64,000 nucleotides of DNA from assembly GCF_964019385.1 (NCBI RefSeq), contig NC_088654.1, positions 2,806,550-2,870,549 of the forward strand, in the 5' to 3' direction. The translations under genes were made by a program, and so were the position numbers. This document shows positions 39,897-52,188 of the stretch, one piece after another. Below the pieces are notes generated by a model that saw only the letters and a list, made by a program, of their open reading frames with translations, ran no database searches and was not told the origin of the DNA. Source of the stretch: Sycon ciliatum. Taxonomy: Eukaryota > Porifera > Calcarea > Leucosolenida > Sycettidae. Every line of letters starts with the position of its first letter. Position 1 is the stretch's first letter.

Positions 39897-40270
39897 CAAA
39901 ATGTGACGTCAAAGTTTGAGCTGGCTCGAAAAGATTCTTTATGTCCAAGGAGTTTCTAGTGTCTTCAAGTGAGTTGGGTCAATTGATTTTAGTGCTAGGT
40001 GAGAGGTAGAGTTTAGTCTCAAAGTACCACACTAAGAATGACTCTTAAAATATGCAATTGTGTTTAGTTCCTTCTTGCTTTTAGCTCTTTGTAGGACTAA
40101 TGGTTTCAACCCATCATCACTTAAATCAGTAATTCTTAGTGTGGTACTTTGAGACTAAACTTGACCCAACTCACTTGAAGACACTAGAAACTCCTTGGAC
40201 AAGAAGAACATCCACTCGATCGAAAAAGAATCTTTTCGAGCCAGCTCAAACTTTGACGTCACATTTTGAT
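39897..40270. mobile_element. Foldback element
   Basis: Arms TCAAAATGTGACGTCAAAGTTTG through GAGTTGGGTCAA (39,897-39,991) pair with about 40,158-40,270. The loop segment (CTTTTAGCTCTTTG...ACTAATGGTTTCAACCC, about 40,077-40,130) is repeated directly after the right arm (about 40,310-40,375). No ORF. Confidence 0.65.
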
Positions 40271-40375
40271 GACTCTTAATAATATGGAACTGTGTATATA
40301 ACCTTCTGGCTTTTAGCTCTTGTTGCCAAATTTATAGAACTAATGGTTTCAACCCATCATCATTTAAATCAGTAA

Positions 40376-40929
40376 ATGTCTTTAACGAGCAAAAATCTCC
40401 GGACATGGCCAAAGTACCGATTACCGAGTTGGCTCCTTTTATACCTGAGTGGACTTTGTTTGCCCACTATGACAGTTTGGTCCAGAAACTCTAGTAATGT
40501 TGCTTGGATACTGGGATACGAAGCGTCACTTGCTCAACAACAGCCCACCATGACGAGAAAGAAGAACTTTTCCACAACAACAAATCACCAAGGACTGCAA
40601 CAGTAGTACAAAATGGCCCAGATTGTGCCAGAACCATCTCTTGTGCTGGGCAGATAGTGCATGCGAGTTTCACATGCGTGCCACGCTCCCATCCAAAAAT
40701 AATATTCAAAAATTTCTCTCAGGTTGCCATGAGCCCATGTATTTATGGTGCATGTGCAATTATAACATACTTAACATACTTGTATATATCATGCATCTTT
40801 TTAGGTACCTACTTGTAGGGCTGTGGCTGTCCCCCAAAGAGAACCTTTTTATTTTTCGATTCTTGATTTTCCAACTGCAATGCATATCTGATATCCTCAA
40901 GCGCCCGACTGCTACATCATGATTTTCCA
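40376..40929. other. No gene recognised
   Basis: Only short overlapping frames without recognisable motifs. Confidence 0.4.
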
Positions 40930-41550
40930 CTAGTGCGACGAGGCATCGATGCACATGTGAAACTCAAGTGCACTGGCTGCCTCGTACAAGAGAAATTTTG
41001 GGCCATCTTGCGCTACTGGTGCAGCCCTTGCTGTATATTTGTTTGCAGTTGAGCCTTTAGTACAACGGTCGCGCATTTTGCCACACACAAACTGCATGCC
41101 AATGTCTTGACTACATCCAGGAACAGTGTAAACAAGAGATCGCAACACCTTTTCATTCTTTGAATACAGCTTGATGTCATCCATGTACCATAGATGGTTG
41201 AGCTTGGTTCGGTTTTGATCCTTGAAACAGCAGGCTGTGTCAGCCTTCCTTAAGACCATGGTGATAGGTATGAGGCAGATGACGAACAGCAGTGAGGATA
41301 AGGAATCACCCTAGAAAATCCCACGCTGAATGGCCGCCGATCCCAAGCTGTTGGTGCCGTTCAAAAGGTTAAGCTTCCACTAAGTCATGCTAACAGTATA
41401 AGTCTGCGTACGGATTCGTGTATGCCAAACAGCTCCAAACAGCGCTCAATCCAATCATGTCATACGCCTTCTTGTAGTCGACTCACCCCATGGCAAAATT
41501 GGTTCTGCGACTCTAACGGTCCGCCGTAGTGGCCAGGTCAATGAAGAGTT
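40930..41550 (-). pseudogene. LINE reverse transcriptase remnant
   Basis: Reading the minus strand: RRTNFAMG and VDYKKAYDM (41,550-41,460, with stops between), then a region duplicated at 53,640-53,960, then LNHLWYMDDIKLYSKNEKVL with the catalytic YMDD and GCSQDIGMQFVCGKM. The family (LINE RT with MDD-x-KLY) is abundant in marine invertebrates. In-frame stops and frameshifts show it is dead. Confidence 0.7.
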
Positions 41551-41782
41551 GATTTATTAATTTTTTTGACAGGATAGGGAGAACGTCAAATTCAAAGGAT
41601 CAGTCGGGGAAGTGAACTGCCTGAAAAGAGAAAAAATCGCCAGACCCAACAGGACTCGAACCTTGGACTATCTAAAGACTAAGTTCGAAAGATGAGTGAC
41701 TATATTGATGACGTGGACCAGGTGTGAGACTTCAATCTACGCTCACTACAATCTTAATCAGAAACCGACAGGAATATCTTAC

Positions 41783-41930
41783 CGCATCTGCCTTGCACTG
41801 TTACCGTGCCATTACTATGGCAAGTTGCCTGAGGGTTAGACGGACCACTAGATTCAAAGCCGGAGTTACAAACTGCGTGCAGGATATTCCGTTCGGTATT
41901 GAAGGGGTTCAGTTTTCTTCCACCCTTACC
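41783..41930 (-). pseudogene. Broken sushi exon
   Basis: Ends like the other sushi exons (VQGRCG then donor GTAAGA) and has LHAVCNSGFESSGPSNPQAT followed by a Cys. The first half, with the initial Cys and the acceptor, is replaced by unrelated sequence at the boundary of a duplicated segment (about 41,935-41,975). Probably a decayed exon. Confidence 0.55.
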
Positions 41931-41974
41931 AACGTGTGATGACATAAAAATAAAAAGTGCTTTTGAAAATGACA

Positions 41975-42968
41975 GTTGCTGGACTACAGTGGTTAAGAAA
42001 TTAGCTGCCGACTGATCGCCTGCAAATGTACAGTGCCTATAAAGTGGATAATCAAAAGTATTGTAGAATGGAGAGGATGACGACGACTGATGGAAATGAA
42101 ATTAGCTGGAATACAGTGGTTAACAGGGTGGTTGCTGTCCTGCCGACGGATAGGCATGTATGAGCAAACAGATTTTAGCACTTTTTCAGCTCAAAAAGCT
42201 CAAAAAGGGCGATATTCACCAAAAAACGCAATAAAGGGCGAAAGAAACGGACTTTTCCAAAAAGGGCGAAAAAGGGCGGGCACCTTTGGGAAAGGGTTAG
42301 AGGATAGGCGCTCTGATCCCATTGTCGAGCGCTTGAGCGCAGGTGGAGCTTCAGCCGTTTCAAGGCAGTGTTGCTGCGCTCATTCTCCGCAGAGGTGACG
42401 GGTTGTGTTGAAGCTATCCGGAGGAAGACGTGGATGTTCGGGAAAACATCGGCATCGCAATGCACAAGAGCTTCTTGTGGGGTAGCTGGAAGTGCACCAG
42501 ACTTCTCTGCTGCGTCCTTCCATTTCCTGACCCACTTTCGGATGTCAGTTGATTTAAAAAGAGTTGGCGGACAAGCCGTTGATTATTCACTCTCATTGTA
42601 ATATCAAAAAGTATTCTTTCTAGACCAAAGAGTGGTATATTTGATAACATTTAATAACGATAGAAATTTTTACGATACTTCTCCAGACGTTTCGTTGTTC
42701 TGAACAACATCGTCAGTGGATAAAGAAAGATTCTTTATCCACTGACGATGTTGTTCAGAACAACGAAACGTCTGGAGAAGTATCGTAACAATTTCTATCG
42801 TTATTATATGTTATCAAATATACCACTCTTTGGTCTAGAAAGAATACTTTTTGATATCAGTTGATATAGTTGAAGAGCTTGGCACATCATCAGAATACGT
42901 GTCGACCAAGCGTTGAATGTTGGCAAGTAGGCCTTTCCCATATCGGCCGGCCGAAAAATTCGCCGAAA
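41975..42968. repeat. Duplicated segment (pair with 47,475-50,990)
   Basis: CTGGACTACAGTGGTTAAGA through GAAAAGTAGCCTTTTCA is collinear with 47,488-47,778 plus 50,606-51,005. This copy lacks the gypsy pol insertion but carries the palindrome at 42,601-42,857, which the other copy lacks. Confidence 0.85.
42601..42857. mobile_element. Near-perfect 257-bp palindrome
   Basis: ATATCAAAAAGTATTCTTTC to the centre near 42,733 is mirrored almost base for base, with virtually no loop. The duplicate locus near 50,880 reads GATGTCAGTTGATATAG without it. The inserted block is about 305 bp including a short non-palindromic left part (42,555-42,600). Confidence 0.8.
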
Positions 42969-43034
42969 AGTAGCCTTTTCAAAATATCGCCGATCTTTTC
43001 GCCGACTTCTGAGATTTTACCAAGAAATCGCCGA

Positions 43035-43286
43035 ATATACTTGTAATCTACGTGGAGATAATAATTTTAATATACATGTACATGTAGCTATCGATTCTGG
43101 GTTTTCGATCATATTTTGTTATAAAATACACAGTAATACATGTCAAACAAGAATACAACAATACAACAATATACTTGTAATCTACGTGGAGATAATAATT
43201 TTAATATACATGTACATGTAGCTATCGATTCTGGGTTTTCGATCATATTTTGTTATAAAATACACAGTAATACATGTCAAACAAGT
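43035..43286. repeat. Tandem duplication, about 134-bp period
   Basis: TATACTTGTAATCTACGTGG through ACACAGTAATACATGTCAAACAAG occurs twice, at about 43,035-43,150 and 43,169-43,282, separated by AATACAACAATACAACAA. CTATCGATTCTGGGTTTTCGATC also occurs near 16,362. Confidence 0.8.
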
Positions 43287-43349
43287 CACGTAGTTGCGTG
43301 ATGTCTGCGGCCTTCATCCTATTCATAGCTATATTGAATATACATGTAC

Positions 43350-44045
43350 ATGTAATAACGAGAGAGCTTGGAAGCTCAGGGCCCTACGCTATGCTTTTTT
43401 GCCTTGATGACCTAGACAAAAAAAAGCATAGAGATGTTATAAATTCTTATAAATTTCTCCTTTTTTTGTAAAGACTTAACCTGGGATTCGAACCCGCACT
43501 ATCGTCCTGCGTGCATCCCCCGATACACTTCGCATACATACTAATTCTTCCAAACTGCTTCACGTTATGATCTTGCATTTGAAAGCCCTATTTGAATATG
43601 CATTGTGGCCAGCCGTCTTTGATGGTACGGTACGGGACAGGTACGGGACAGGTACGGTCGAGGATAATACGACACCGTCTACCGCCTTGATGACCTCGGC
43701 AAAAAAAGCATAAGGATGTTATAAATTTTTTAATTCTCCTATTTTTTTAGGCATAACCTGGGATCCGAACCCGCACTATCGCCCTACATGCATTCCCCCA
43801 TACACTTTGCATTCATACTCATTCTTCCAAGTTACTTCACGTTATGATCTTGCGTTTGAGAGCCCTAGTTGAATATTGCGGCCAGCTGTATGTGGCCAGC
43901 TGTGTTTGATGCGTTTGAAAGCCCTACTATTGCGGCCAGCTGTATGTGGCCAGCTGTGTTTGATGGTACGGTATGGTACGGGACAGGAACGGGACAGGCG
44001 CCAGACGTTACTGAAGTAACGTCTTCTGCATAGCTACGGGAATAA
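43350..44045. mobile_element. Partial foldback element (relative of 54.8-56.8 kb)
   Basis: ACGAGAGAGCTTGGAAGCTC through GACGTTACTGAAGTAACGTC and GCATAGCTACGGGAATAA corresponds to one arm of the large foldback element. It contains GGTACGGTACGGGACAGGTA repeats and two tRNA-like box B sites on the minus strand (GGGTTCGAATCCCAGG near 43,480; GGGTTCGGATCCCAGG near 43,757). Confidence 0.65.
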
Positions 44046-44157
44046 TAATATCTTTATTAGGATGACCCAGAGGCGTGTCGCCTATCAATACCTTATTCCT
44101 TGGACTTTTGCTGACTTGGCTCCTAGACTACAAGGGGTTCACCGCTTTGAAGGGTGT

Positions 44158-47100
44158 ACATGTACATGTACATGTATGAGCTAAAGTGAAAGTAGTACAT
44201 GTATATGTTTTGCAGGGTCGTGGGCAACTGGCCATGACTGCTCGTGCGCGCCTGCGTCACGGCCCGTGGGCATTTCCCAAATCGGCCGGTCGAAACATTG
44301 GCCGAAAAAAGTGGTTTTGAAGAAATCATCGATCTTTTAGCCGAATACGCAATTTTCGCACTGAATTCGCCGAAAATTGATGTTTTAGTGCCTCAATAGG
44401 ATGCAAATACAATTTCTGTAGCCATTATCGGCGAAAGGTGGCTGCGATTTTAGAGCCGAATTTCCACCTTTTACAGAAATTTTCAACCGATTCTGGCGAT
44501 TTTTTCCGCCGATCGAAAAGCCGAAAAGGCCAAAATAAATGGCCGATTTGGGAAAGGCCTATTGGCAAGGTGTTTGTCTGAGGGTCATATCAATGCACAT
44601 GTATCAATGTAACATCTGCTTGATTCAGCTCGGGCTATATATGCGCTACGGCAGGCCAGGATCCTAGGAGCAATTCGCATGCCTGGCTTTTGTAAAAAAA
44701 TGAAAAAAACTGCACCATGGTCGGAAAGTTTTAGGTGGTTCGTTCGAACCCCCCGACCCCCCCCCCCCGGATCCGCCCCTGCACTGTATCTATAAATTCT
44801 CCATCCCACACTGCTGACACGGAATGACAAGTACGCTACCCAAGCCGTACCTCTTCTCTTCAACACAATCAATGAGCGCCAGAGGTTTACCACATTTTTC
44901 AGGAACTCGATCGATCGTTTGAGCTTGCGAAGCGTCCCCCTCCTCGGCTTCTTGAATCGTCCAGTACGCAGAATGCAAGGTCGCGTCGTGGGCGACGGAT
45001 TACTCTCCCGCATCTTCATCTCCATGACACGTCACCAGGAGAACCAAGCTATCCAAAAACCGCCAATGCCAAAACAAATCCGCAAGTAGTAGTGGCTGAG
45101 CTTCTTCCTCAAATCTTGTCTCGACCCGAGCACGCGCTGCGAGGTCATGGGCAAACTACTTACTCGATTGTTCATGATCGCGCCCCATTTTTCCACTCCG
45201 AAAGGCATTATTTTTCAGAAAAAAATCGGAAATCCAAAATGGCGCTAACCGTCGCGAATCCCCTTAATAGCAAACCCTTTAGAGATCTGCCCTGTAATGT
45301 ATTCTTTCTTGGCACTTCTCAAATCTCACTTGATTGGAATTTTCCATTTGCTTGGAGCTCCGTTCACAAGGCCATAGCATAAAATTCCTCTTACTAAAAG
45401 TTAAACTAAATCTTGAAGCTCAAATCAATTGTCACCACTATACAATCTTAATCAGAAACACACAGGATATCTTACCGCATTTGCCCATCACAGTCACCGT
45501 GCCAAAAATGTCGCAATTCGCCTTAGGTGTTTGTGTGGCTGTATAGCCATCGTTACAAACTCCCCTCAGTTCATTGCTTCCACGTGCGGAATTGAATGCA
45601 TCTCCCTTAAAAATTCCGTTTGGTAAACTTGGTTTTTGACATAATATTATCTTGGCTACCAGCAACACAGTTCAGAAGCAGCATATAGAAAATATGTTGG
45701 TGGGTTGTTTGGTTGGTTTATATGCTACTTCCCAGTACAATTCAAAACCTGCGCTCAGAACTACTTGAAAGTACCACCACTTTTGCAAACAATGGGGTTG
45801 ATGGGAGAAAGGTGTGCGATACACAACATCCCTGTGTCTTAGTACGGAGGCTTTACCCAACTACAGCAGGTAGATATAGCGAGGTGGTCCAAGACCATGA
45901 TTGAGAAATAGAGGGTACCAGGTTTAAGTCCTGCTTGGAAGCAGAAGGGCTTTTTTCCAGCCGTGCTGCGACCCAGACTTAATTGGGAACTTGTTGCCTG
46001 GAATGAGGGAAGCAGTGATGCAGTGCATGGGATTTTCGTCATGGAAAGTTGCATGATTCAGGCAAACGGTTCACTTTGCTCAGGAACACTGACCTCGTAT
46101 TAATATTGCTGCCTCGCTAAAAACTGACGGAGACGTTGTGAAGGTTTATCAACTGATCAAGGAAATGTTTTTCAAAACTGAATAACGAAAAAGCACCACT
46201 TTATCTCTATGGATATCTGTGTATTTCCAAGTGAAACGTGCCATGCATGGGTAATGCACATTCTTTCCCCTTGTTAAACTGGGCAAACCTTGCTCACACC
46301 TAAACACCTAATCACTCTAAAACCGGATTTGCTAATCTATCATACCCCAGAGGTATTTGTTTTACAATTTTACATTGAGTGAAATTACGAGACAAGCGGG
46401 ATAGTTTCTCAACATCAAATGCTAGATCAAGATAGAGCAGCATTGTGCACAGCACAGCCCTGAATGGACTGAATGCCCCATTGGCCTCTCCATGTGTCAA
46501 GTGGCTCTTTTGCAGCGGAAGATGCTGACAGAAGGCGCAGGCAACATCAGTGTACGTGTTCAACTGGTATGGCGGCGTGGTGTGGCTGTGTGCGATGGGC
46601 GGGCCGGACAGTGATTGCCTCAGGGGCCTTTGGGTCTGCTGCTTAGGGGCTGCTGCTTGGGTCTGCTGCGTTGGCTTCTTTGTTCTTTCCCTGTCACGTC
46701 ACTGTGGGACAAGTACAGTCAGCAGCGGAAGTATATTTTGTTTTTTTGTGGCACATGCAATAACTAAGTGTGCGTTCTTAAATCCTCTCGGAAAAGTTGG
46801 AGACTCTCCAAAAAGTTCGAGAGCTGTTCTTATATCCTCTCCGACTTTAAGGAGGCTCTCCAAAGCTCTCCAAGCTCTCCAAACTTCAGAGGCGGTTGAA
46901 ACTTGGAGATTCCTGCGGTTTGGGATCAGCGCATGCGAACTATGGCTAAAAGCCACGTGTTCATCATGAGTGTACGCATTTCCCTTTTCGCATACGCACA
47001 TACATTCATCACTCAAGATCGCGGCCCCTTTGGCGCTTCACTTTGCTTGACATGTGCAAAATATCTCCGAATTCTTCGAGACCCATTCTTGAGTAATCCC

Positions 47101-47467
47101 AGTTTCTTCGACTTCTCTTTTCTTCTTCTTCTAGAAGCTAGAGAACATATGAACGCACCCATAACTTTTCTGGTGTTAGACGGACTGATGTTTTTTGCCC
47201 CCCCCCCCTTTTCACACGTGCTACATGTTCCTGTTCCAGCCATGAGCACGTGTCGTTATCACCTGACCTTTTATCACTTTTTATCACTTTTGTCACTAGG
47301 GTGTGCCATGTTTCTTTGCCGAATGAGCGCAATTGCGCCAATGTAGACGTGTAAAGATCAGTCTATTCTTATTATGCTTTCATTCAACATCATGCCTCCA
47401 CTCATGAGCTCAGGAGGAGCGAAACAGCTGTCTAGAGGGTCATTGTTCATATCAATTTATACACCGG
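44158..47467. repeat. Segmental duplication, copy 2
   Basis: Partner of 29,728-34,087. It lacks both extra MITEs of copy 1 and keeps their empty sites. It has a deletion in the Mutator-like fragment and a 6-bp insertion in the sushi exon. It contains a MITE (about 44,268-44,560), a sushi exon (45,476-45,655) and a tRNA-like SINE (45,867-45,950). Confidence 0.88.
45476..45655 (-). CDS. Sushi (CCP) domain exon, duplicated copy
   Basis: Acceptor TTGCTGGTAG and donor TGCG|GTAAGA enclose 180 bp, phase 1-1. It encodes the same module as 31,203-31,376 with substitutions (GDAFNSARGSN, KANC) and two extra residues near the start from an in-frame 6-bp insertion. The frame is open, so both copies could be used in one transcript, adding a module to the protein. 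Confidence 0.72.
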
Positions 47468-47778
47468 ACTACTGGACTACTGGACTACAGTGGTTAAGAC
47501 ATTGGCTGCCGACTGATAACCTGGAAATGTACACTGCCTACAAAGTGGATAATCATTATTGTAGAATGGAGAGGATGACGACGACTGATGGAAATGAAAT
47601 TTGCTGGAATACAGTGGTTAACAGGGTGGTTGCTGTCCTGCCGACGGATAGGCATGTACATGTATGAGCAAACAGATTTTAGCACTTTTTCAGCTCCAAA
47701 AGCTCAAAAAGGGCGATATTCACCAAAAAATGCAATAAAGGGCGAAAGAAACGGCCTTTTCCAAAAAGGGCGAAAAAG

Positions 47779-50230
47779 AAATCTTTCAGCGAGTGGTGTC
47801 GGATATTCTAGTTGGTCTGCCGGGTGTTGTTGTCTACATAGATGACATATTGATTTTCGGAAGGAATCAAGTTGAGCATGATGCTCGCCTGCTCGCCTGG
47901 TAAGTGTCTTTGAACGCCTGAAGGCAGCAAACCTCAAGCTGAACTGGGCCAAGTGTCACATCGGCAAAGACCAGGTCAAGTACCTGGGCCACACGTTGAC
48001 CAGAGATGGAGTTCAGCCGGACAGCAGCAAGCTAAGCGCTATCGCCGACATGGCCGCCCCAAAGACTGTAGCGGATGCACACCGCTTCTTGGGTATGGTC
48101 ACGTTCTTAGGAAAGTTTGTTTCTCGCCTGACTGAAGCCGTAGAGCCGTTACGCCAGCTGATGAAGCGTGAACCATTCACTGTGAACGATGATCTTCTCA
48201 AAGCGTTCTCCACAGCTAAGCAAGCTGTAGTCTCTTCATTGCAAACACTTGCATATTTCCAACCGGATGTAAACGTACCAACAGCAATCAGCTCCGATGC
48301 CTCACCTTCTGGTCTGGGAGCTATTCTGTGGCAGCAAAGCAAGGCTGGACAATGGCTGCCCATTACATGCGCCAGCCGCACGCTCACGGACACAGAGTCC
48401 CGATATTTGCAGATGCAGCGCGAGATGCTCGGCATAGTGTTTGCACTGACCCGTTTTCGCCAGTATGTTCTGGGTCGTCATGTACAGGTGTACACTGATC
48501 ACAAACCTCTCATACCGATTGTGCAGAAGGCATTTGACGATGTGCCACCTCGATTGCAGTGCTGGTTAGTCGCGCTCATGCCGTACGATTACTCCCTCAA
48601 GCATGTTCCAGGGAAGGAGCTCTTCTGTACTGATGCACTTTCCAGAGCCCCGGTAGCGTCTACTGATGCTTCTCCAGCCGAATCGCGTTCTCTCCATGAG
48701 TATGTTGGCCTAGTTTTGGAAGCCGCTCCAGTAGGCATTGCAGACATTCGTTGTGCTGCACAAGATGATCCATTAGTGAGCAAAGTGATTCAACGCGTAC
48801 TGTATGATTCGTTGCTTGACATTTTGCCACCGGAGCACCCCTACTACCTCGTCCGTGATCAGCTGACAGTGGTAGATGGCATCTTAATGTTCGGTGGCAG
48901 ATTCGTTATTCCTGAAGGTTTACGAGCAGCGATCATGACCCTAGCACACGAAGGACATCCTGGACAAGAGGCCTTCCAAGACACCCTGCAACAGAGAGTC
49001 TGGTGGCCAGGAATGACTAAGAATGCAAGCACATACGTGGAATGCTGCTCTGAATGCTGGAGGAGACGTACCAATAACGCGCAAGAGCTCCAACCAACTG
49101 AGGTTGTTGGCGTCTGGAGAAAGCTGGCAGTGGACATCGTATCCATTGAGGGGTACTCGATTCTCTCCATAGTCGACTATGGCTCCAGGTACCCTATTCT
49201 GAAGATAATGCGCTCGACAACCTCAGCTTCCGTCATCAATGAACTTGATGAGGTATTCTCTGCATTTGGTCTTCCCGAGACAACGGACTACGCCCCACAG
49301 TTTGTCTCTGGGGAGATGTCTTCATTTCTCAGCCGGCTTACAATTACACATGTACGATCCAGCCCAAGGTATGCCCGCTCGAATGGCATGGTGGAGCGTC
49401 TGCATCGAGTGTTAAGGGAGAGACTGTCTGCTCTTAAGCCACATCTCCCTTTCCAGAGGCGTCTTAACCAAGTGTTGTTTGACATTCGATGTTCGAGGCA
49501 TAGAATGCTCTGTACATCACCAAGTGAAGCTTTGTTCTCTCGACCACTGCGTACAAGAGTCCCGGCACAACTCCACCCCACCGTTGTGAATCCCCAGCAC
49601 CAGCTGAAAGCAAAAGCTGAAATGTCTGCACAACACGACTCCCGACGTGGCGTGAGAATGCTTTCTGAGCTTCGGCTCGGCACAAAAGTCACTGTGCAGG
49701 ACGGGTACTGCGACAAGTCTCAGTCATGGACCGTGGTGAACCAGTTCGGCCGTCAGGTAGGAGTGACCGATGGCTCTCGCTACCTACTGAGGAATAGGCA
49801 GCATGTACGAGAGTTTGTTTCACCGCATCGCCCGGACGATTCTCCACCCATGTCGTCAGCGAACCCGTCTTTCAGCCGTCATGAGGTGGACCTGCAGCGA
49901 GCGCCAGCACAGGCGGCTCCTTGGATCGGTCAGCCATCAGTGCCAGAACCAGATAGAACCGGAACTGGACAGTCTGCTCGGATTGGTCAGTCTACAGTGT
50001 CAGGTGCTGTTTCGGCATATCTACCGTCTGTGGATCTGCCTCCGGGCTCGCCATGCCACAACATGCCACTCTCTCAACCTTCATGTGCACGTGAAAGCCA
50101 GCCTGCTCCGAAGGAACACACTCCAGCTGCTTCCGGCAAGCGCTCATTCGTCGACGGTGCAGTCACTCGCTCCGGACGGCATATCAAATTTACTGAGAAG
50201 GCACGGCTCTACGCAGACAGTTTACCCTAA
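47779..50230 (+). pseudogene. pol: Gypsy pol (RT, RNase H, integrase) remnant
   Basis: It starts at EIFQRVVSDIL and includes RT motif VVVYIDDILIFG. An 8-bp tandem duplication near 47,884-47,899 (GCTCGCCTGCTCGCCTGG) shifts the frame, after which 47,996-50,230 is open for 744 codons. That frame has RT thumb (RFLGMVTFLGKFVSRL), RNase H (SDASPSGLGAIL, TDHKPLI), and integrase with zinc motif (HEGHPGQEAF to CCSEC). The core has D in VDIVSIEG, D in TTDYAPQF (normally SDNGPQF) and E in NGMVERLH. A Pro/Ser-rich tail ends RSGRHIKFTEK. Truncated and frameshifted, hence non-functional as a whole. Confidence 0.85.
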
Positions 50231-50434
50231 AAGATTATTGCAACAATGCATCATACTCACTCTGAAAGTTCAACTTGACAACTTTTTGTGTTTTTTGAAG
50301 TTGAGTTCCTATCTTCCTCCATTGGGTGCTTTGAAATTCAAAACTTCATATTGTGTTCTCTCTTCTTCTTCTTTTTTTAAATTCCTTCTATTGCTTTCCC
50401 CGGCACCGGCTTTTTTGTTTAGGAGAAGGAGTGA

Positions 50435-50605
50435 TGTAGTGATAGTGACTGCGTTGTTCTTACACCACCTAGCTGTCATAGGTTGCATTCTACACATTAC
50501 TGCATGTGTCGTACTCACACCTTCATGATGTGCTACATTCACACTGCTGTATCTTATTGTCTCTTGTCATTCCAGTAATCATTACATTCTGGCCAGCTCA
50601 CTACA
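50435..50605 (+). repeat. Solo-sided 3' LTR of gypsy remnant
   Basis: 171 bp beginning TGTAGTGATAGTG and ending AGCTCACTACA, an 8-bp inverted terminal match. Preceded by a purine-rich tract. No partner LTR in the window. The assignment rests on end structure and position after pol. Confidence 0.65.
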
Positions 50606-51005
50606 GCCGGCACCTTTGGGAAAAGGTTAGAGGATAGGCGCTCTGATCCCATTGTCGAGCGCTCGAGCGCAGGTAGAGAGAGCTTCAGCCGTTTCAAGGC
50701 AGTGTTGCTGCGCTCATTCTCCGCAGAGGTGACGGGTAGTGTTGAAGCAATCCAGAGGGGGACGTGGATGGTCGGGAAAACATCGGCATCGCAATGCACA
50801 AGAGCTTCTTGTGGGGTAGCTGGAAGTGCACCAGACTTCTCTGCTGCGTCCTTCCATTTCCTGACTCACTTTCGGATGTCAGTTGATATAGTTGAAGAGC
50901 TTGGCAGATCATCAGAATACGAGTCGACCAAGCGTTGAATGTTGGCAAGTAGGCCTTTCCCATAACGGCCGGCCGAAAAATTCGCCGAAAAGAAGCCTTT
51001 TCAGA

Positions 51006-51707
51006 ATATCAATAAAGAGAACAAATCCTGCAGTCATCGCCACACTACAACGAAGTCATGAAAGTTTACAAGAATTAATTTTCTTGTCCCATTCATCAGT
51101 GGAAAGTCGTGACTGAAGAGTAACCATGCTGAACAATGATACTTTCAATGATGTGTTACGATAACAAAATACAATGCCAAAATAGAATGAGGGAAGGTGA
51201 GACAATATAAGTGAAGTGAGAGCTAAGTGCAACGGCGGGTGAGAAACTAATTATAACGCTAAAACTGTGTAGTGAGACAAACAATCATGCTGTGCACCTA
51301 CGAAAACAATTTTAACGCAACTACATGTTTCTTCTGCTTACAAAGATCTGGCTTATGCAAACGAATGCAAACAGCCTCAAGTACTTTCAACTGACTAGCA
51401 TACCGTGCACGACAAAGAACAGAAAAACTAAAATCATCATACACCTGCAGACACTAAGGGTGAGACAACAAGTGAAGAAAAACGGCTGACTTCTTACGAT
51501 CACAATCACTATCTGATTCCTCGTCTCCAACAACCGCAACCTCGTCCTCCGTCTCATCTCCCAACTCGTCCTCAGTGTCGTCCTCCGTGTCATTCTCATT
51601 ATCAACACCGATCGGTCCCAGGCTCGCTTCATGTTGTTTAACCTCTGTTCTTTGACTCCTTCTTTGATATTGATGGTAAATTGTTACCATTGTTGTTGTT
51701 TGAAACT
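51006..51707. other. No gene recognised
   Basis: The minus strand at 51,480-51,690 is low-complexity acidic (GAC/GAG-rich) and may be an exon of an acidic protein or chance. Nothing else supported. Confidence 0.35.
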
Positions 51708-51729
51708 CGGATGTTGAGCCATAAATAAA

Positions 51730-52188
51730 TGTGGAAGAGAAAAGGACATATGGATACGAGTTAAGAGTAACTCTCCATCACTGTAACAAGATACTATATA
51801 CAGTCAGAAAGTGCAATAACTAGGCACAAAACTGACAGAGTACTGAAACATTCGACGTCCTGACACCTAGCTTCAACACATCTCCGTAGCGCTAACCGAC
51901 AGCCTTCCAACTTGGAAGGTTCAAGGTTATGGAAAAGACCAAAGAGGGGAAGGCAAGCGCAACGAAAACGAGCAAAAGCTACAGTCCCAACGGAACAAAG
52001 AACCAAGTTGGAAGGCTGTCGGTTAGCGCTACGGAGATGTGTTGAAGCTAGGTGTCAGGACGTCGAATGTTTCAGTACTCTGTCAGTTTTGTGCCTAGTT
52101 ATTGCACTTTCTGACTGTATATAGTATCATGTTACAGTGATGGAGAGTTACTCTTAACTCGTATCCATATGTCCTTTTCTCTTCCACA
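51730..52188. mobile_element. Foldback element, near-perfect 188-bp arms
   Basis: Left arm TGTGGAAGAGAAAAGGACAT to CCTTCCAACTTGG (51,730-51,917), loop of about 85 bp, right arm 52,003-52,188. A diverged copy at 4535-5776 has been invaded by the TTAA MITE, and this one keeps the intact TTAA site in its right arm. (GTT)n lies on both sides. Confidence 0.8.

Larger units (their letters stand above)
47779..50605 (+). mobile_element. 5'-deleted Ty3/gypsy insertion
   Basis: Sits between GGGCGAAAAAG and CGGCACCTTTGGG. The paralogous site near 42,265-42,285 is uninterrupted. It starts in mid-RT and ends in a 171-bp LTR (50,435-50,605) with TGTAGTGA...TCACTACA ends and a purine tract (AGGAGAAGGAG) before it. 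5' LTR, gag and protease are missing. No target duplication can be seen because the left end is deleted. Confidence 0.8.

Noticed and set aside
42601..42857. Long hairpin as a rho-independent terminator or replication origin
   Set aside because: The context is eukaryotic and the hairpin is an insertion absent from the paralogous locus.
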